Assembly: GCA_036897625.1 (NCBI GenBank)
Contig: JAYMTA010001071.1
Location: 1 to 21,973, forward strand
From: Pelargonium cotyledonis
Taxonomy: Eukaryota > Streptophyta > Magnoliopsida > Geraniales > Geraniaceae
Direction of reading: 5' to 3'
DNA length: 21,973 nucleotides
Positions 19,056 to 21,973 of the stretch are shown piece after piece. The first letter of the stretch is position 1, and every line of letters begins with the position of its first letter. Made by a program: the position numbers and the translations under genes. The notes beneath the pieces are model-generated. The model did no database searches. It worked only from the letters and a program-made list of their open reading frames with translations, and was not told the DNA's origin.

Positions 19056-19259
19056 AAAGCACATAAACCAAGGCATGATGGATCAAAGCGGTTGATACGC
19101 TTTGGATTTCTTTTGAGGTGTTAGGTTCGAGCTTTTTTGCCGACGGTATGGGGAGAGATTTATAGGTTTAAGGGAATTTCAACAACTATCAAAGTAACGC
19201 TCCCCACAGGGGTGAGAACCGCACGCCTGCACTTATCAAAAAAAAAAAAAGCACATAAA
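19056..19259 (+). mobile_element. tRNA-derived SINE with target-site duplication
   Basis: The body is 19068 to about 19247. An A-box-like region, TGGATCAAAGCGGTTGATAC, compares with the tRNA D-arm TAGCTCAGTCGGTTAGAG. A B-box-like GGTTCGAGC stands about 50 bases downstream. The body ends in a run of A at about 19238-19250. It is bordered by the same 12 bases, AAAGCACATAAA, at 19056-19067 and 19248-19259 (the first As of the right copy merge with the tail). Internal Pol III boxes, a poly-A tail and a matched duplication together define a SINE. The unbroken duplication suggests a fairly recent insertion. Confidence 0.8.
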
Positions 19260-19570
19260 TAAATAAAAATATTATTTGTAACATAGACGGCTACGTTACT
19301 TAAATATGAGAAAAATAACATTTTTCTTGACATAATCATGAACAAAATGTTGACTAGAAACGACAAAACATCATACACTTCAGTAAAATCAAACGAAGAA
19401 GCAACACAAAACCATTTCCTAGTAACCCACACTTGTCATCTTCCTCCTCCGATGATCCCAATTCCCAGAAACAGCACCTTAAATTTGAACCCAATTTCTA
19501 TAAACACCTCCACAGCAAATCCAATCCGGTCACCAATCTCTCCAAAATCCAAAACTCAAAACCCTAATTT
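19260..19570 (+). other. Upstream flank and leader of the dirigent gene
   Basis: AT-rich to about 19430, then a C/A-rich, pyrimidine-rich stretch (about 19440-19570) typical of a plant 5' UTR, leading into AACCCTAATTT and the ATG. The overlapping open frame at 19338-19586 is not protein-like. Confidence 0.4.
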
Positions 19571-20116
19571 ATGGCCACTCCCCTAAACCCCACCTCCAAT
19601 TTCTTCTTCTTCCTCTTCACAGCCACATGCATTTACCTCGCCTACACCATCCCCAAACTCCACACCCACAGACACACCAACCTCGTCTTCTACGTCCACG
19701 ACTACCTCACCGGCGACGACGCCTCCGCCGCCACCGTCGCCGGCAAACTCGGAGCCGCCTCGAGCATTCTCCACTTCGGGACAGTCCTGGCCATCGACGA
19801 CCCGGTGACGGAGGGCCCAACTGTCGAATCTAGAGAAATCGGTAGGGCACAAGGTGTGTACGTGAACTCTCAGATTGATGGGATGGGACTGTACATGGTG
19901 TTCTCTGTGATTTTCACCGACGGAGAATTTGAGGGGAGCACGTTGGAGATTCAAGGATCCGATATTTTTACGCAGAAAGAGCGAGAATTCGGTGTTGTTT
20001 CGGGAACCGGATATTTCCGGTTCGTGAAAGGGAACGGAATTATGGAGACTGAGTATATGGATTTGGTGAATTTGAGAGCTGTTCTTAAGCTTAATATCAC
20101 TGTTAAACATTACTAA
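19571..20116 (+). CDS. Dirigent protein
   Basis: Single-exon gene of 181 residues, the normal length and structure for plant dirigent (DIR) proteins. These are secreted beta-barrel proteins that direct stereoselective coupling of phenoxy radicals in lignan and related cell-wall phenolic pathways. Residues about 10-28 (NFFFFLFTATCIYLAY) form a signal peptide or anchor. Family blocks follow in order: LVFYVHDYLTG (about 38-48), SSILHFGTVLAIDDPVTEGP, IGRAQGVYV, FTDGEFEGSTLEIQG, and the C-terminal REFGVVSGTGYFRFVKG with ETEYMDLVNLRAVLKLNITV. A sequon NIT lies near the end. The start was chosen because it begins the hydrophobic leader in the only open frame. The first 250 bases are rich in C at third positions, unlike the AT-rich second half. 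The subfamily and the coupled substrate cannot be told from the sequence. Confidence 0.92.
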   Translation: MATPLNPTSNFFFFLFTATCIYLAYTIPKLHTHRHTNLVFYVHDYLTGDDASAATVAGKLGAASSILHFGTVLAIDDPVTEGPTVESREIGRAQGVYVNSQIDGMGLYMVFSVIFTDGEFEGSTLEIQGSDIFTQKEREFGVVSGTGYFRFVKGNGIMETEYMDLVNLRAVLKLNITVKHY

Positions 20117-20398
20117 TCTATCATAGTACCATGTTTTTGTATTTATTTCTTGCACCCTTTTTAAGGTGTAAAATGATGCCCAAAATTTTACGAGATAAAT
20201 TTGACTTGAATGAACATGAAGGTTTGTTATATCGGATTGGATCAAGTTAAATTAGGGTTAGATTTTGGGTGTTTGAATGTTCGGGTCCAAATAATCGGGT
20301 CTAGCAATCGTGGCATTAATCTTAGCTAACACGCATGACCAAATCGAGGATCCTCTCATGTTCTCGAAAGGGGTCTTCGCTAAGGTTCCAATATCATG
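20117..20398 (+). other. Downstream flank of the dirigent gene
   Basis: 3' UTR-like AT-rich sequence (TTTTTGTATTTATTTC at about 20133), then GTTCGGGTCCAAATAATCGGG at about 20280, probably the edge of the following GGGT-rich repeat. No gene. Confidence 0.35.
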
Positions 20399-20590
20399 TC
20401 TATCGAGAAGGCTCCAAGAGGTGCCTTCTCGTGCCTCTTGAATAGAATCCTAGATGAGCCGATGAAATGCAGCCTGAAGAGGTTCCTAAAGGAGCCTCCT
20501 ACCTCCCGGAAGCTCCCTTTTCGAGAGGGAGGTAGAAGGGAGCCTTATATGAGTCGTGTTGGACTAGAGGAGGCAAAACTGACCCGATCA
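20399..20590. repeat. GC-richer hairpin-forming segment
   Basis: Two short perfect inverted repeats: CGAGAAGGC (20404-20412) with GCCTTCTCG (20423-20431), and CTACCTCCC (20499-20507) with GGGAGGTAG (20527-20535). The segment is more GC-rich than its flanks and looks inserted between CGGGT-type repeat pieces. The open frame across it (20396-20602) shows no family. Confidence 0.4.
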
Positions 20591-20750
20591 GCCATAAATT
20601 AGAAATTTAACTGTTTTTCAGCGGGTTCGGGAATGCATTTATCAACTCCAAAAAAGTTGGATCGAGTTTTGGTCGGATATACCCAAAAAAAAAAAAAACA
20701 ATGTGTTTTATGCTTAAAACCCGACACGACCCTTTTGCACCTCTATGTTA
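20591..20750. repeat. GGGTCGG-rich dispersed repeat, copy 1 (hAT-like non-autonomous?)
   Basis: Contains GCGGGTTCGGGAATGCATTTATC, TTGGATCGAGTTTTGGTCGG, a poly-A run and the terminus CCCGACACGACCCTTTTGC then ACCTCTA. Ends of the form TAGAGGTGCAAA..GGGTCGGG are common in plant hAT-type non-autonomous elements. That assignment is from memory and tentative. Confidence 0.4.
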
Positions 20751-20879
20751 GACTATATTTACTGTAGTTTTAATGGGCTTCTTTAAGGGTAATATGGGTT
20801 TAGACCAAAAGGCCCTAAGCTATTCTATTGGGCTTGTGGTAGTTACAAGGATGATATATTTACTAGAGGCCCAACAGAA

Positions 20880-21092
20880 CTAGCAAAAGGGTATCCGGTC
20901 CACCGGGTACCCGGAACTCATCAAGCCGTTTCAGGTCGGATTCGGGTCTACATTTATCAACCGGAAAAATTGGACTGTGTTCGGATAAGGTAAATTATGA
21001 AAATTTTGGGTCGGATAAGTCCGAAAAAAACAATACATTTATGTCACAAACCAGAACCTACCCTACCCGAAATTTTGTAACCTCTATGTCAC
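20880..21092. repeat. GGGTCGG-rich dispersed repeat, copy 2
   Basis: Related to copy 1 in the same orientation. It has AAAAGGGTATCCGGTCCACC, CATTTATCAACC, TTGGACTGTGTTCGG, GGGTCGGATAAGTCCG, a poly-A run with CAATACA, and the terminus TTTTGTAACCTCTATGT. Differences from copy 1 are many, so the two are old relatives and not a recent duplication. Confidence 0.4.
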
Positions 21093-21973
21093 ATCTCTAG
21101 CTTAGTCCAAAGTCCTAATTTACTGTAACAAAAGTTGTATCAAGAAGAATAAAGAGATTGGCCATAATATGCCTCTGTGCCTGACTTCAATAAATTAATA
21201 AATATTGTACTAACTATGATATTCTTTATTGATGTGCAACATCTAAAGAATATTAATTAGAGATAGTATTCGTTAATTATTAAACTTTGTTTTCTTTTGG
21301 CCGAAATTAGCATATCCTTTGAAGATCATATCGGTTCTCATCAAAGCATGCACGAGGCACCTAATAGAATAATTTTTTGTTTCAACACAAAAAGATTACC
21401 AAAATGGCTTCACTTACAAGATTTTAATTGTGGAAATAATAATATTTGTAATCATCATAAGAATAACTCAATTTTACTGTCACATTTCCTTTTCTAGAAA
21501 AATTAAAAAAAAAAAGAGACAAACACTTCAATATTTTTGCTATATTTCAAACTCTATTCTTTTTTCAATTTAGTGACAAAATTGCGATGAGTCTTGGTTG
21601 ACGATACAGTGTGTATATCGTCCAGTACAACTAACAATTTTTCCGTTCATTAAGCACTACATATAAATTGTAATAGCGAATATAAATATATAATAAAAAG
21701 CATGTTAATAATAAATAGTATTTGCTAATATGAAGTTTGTAATTGATAGAAAATAAAACAAAATTTCAAACCTCTAAATTTTTCAAAAGACTATATTAGT
21801 ACTCAAATGAAAATAGGGACCAATTTCATACGTCAATTGAAAATTTCAGAATCAATTTAGTACGTGGGTTAACTTTGTTAGTTTTTCCATCTATTATTTG
21901 AAATAATATATTTCAAAATAGTTCTTAAATTATTTGTTTATTTCATATTGATACATATACTTTTATTTATTTT
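21093..21973. other. AT-rich right end, no gene seen
   Basis: No supported gene. An open frame at 21297-21497 is not protein-like. A 7-base inverted repeat GACGATA/TATCGTC is at about 21601-21622. At about 21790-21870 GGGACCAATTT and CGTCAATTGAAAATTT resemble the interspersed-repeat style at the left end of the window. Confidence 0.4.

Noticed and set aside
19583-20245. 220-codon open frame on the strand opposite the dirigent gene
   Set aside because: It is the antisense shadow of a C-rich coding region. Its long acidic/glycine-valine runs mirror the sense codons and it has no family similarity.

Overview
This is nuclear DNA from a flowering plant, most likely a eudicot. Genes are small-exon, intron-rich and set in AT-rich sequence. 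Intron borders follow plant GT-AG rules. The repeats are plant types: a Stowaway-like MITE, an Au-like SINE piece, a tRNA-type SINE and LINE debris. Nothing in the window is bacterial or organellar. The species cannot be named from the sequence alone.

Left part (1-9,050): genes and gene pieces all on the minus strand. From right to left these are: the first four exons of an EamA/SLC35F-type membrane transporter (8810-5187), whose second half is missing; a decayed copy of the last exon of an MTR4-type exosome helicase (4893-4625); a decayed piece of a PC4/KIWI-type coactivator (3343-3205); and a small gene of about 70 codons, not recognised by name, with good splice sites but no in-frame ATG (3526-1575). 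Between them lie a 62-bp satellite array and two copies of a dispersed repeat. The three unrelated gene pieces in one orientation look like shuffled or captured gene fragments.

Middle part (10,590-14,770): one complete-looking gene, a plant synaptotagmin of the SYT4/SYT5 type, minus strand, 13 coding exons and 567 residues. It has an N-terminal membrane anchor, an SMP lipid-transfer domain and two C2 domains, as in ER-plasma-membrane contact-site tethers. One intron has a GC donor and another lacks a proper GT in the needed phase. An Au-like SINE fragment sits in one intron.

Right part (14,830-21,973): mostly repeats. They are a hairpin element with perfect 30-bp inverted ends, a Stowaway-like MITE between TA dinucleotides, a LINE reverse-transcriptase relic, an LTR-like stretch, a 60-bp tandem duplication, the relic of an unrecognised multi-exon gene, and a tRNA-type SINE with a clear target-site duplication. 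The one intact gene here is an intronless dirigent protein (19571-20116, plus strand). GGGTCGG-rich repeats follow it.

The genes show no sign of working together. Dirigent protein (cell wall phenolics), synaptotagmin (membrane contact sites) and transporter are independent. The interest lies in the gene-fragment cluster, the odd splice sites and the young-looking insertions.
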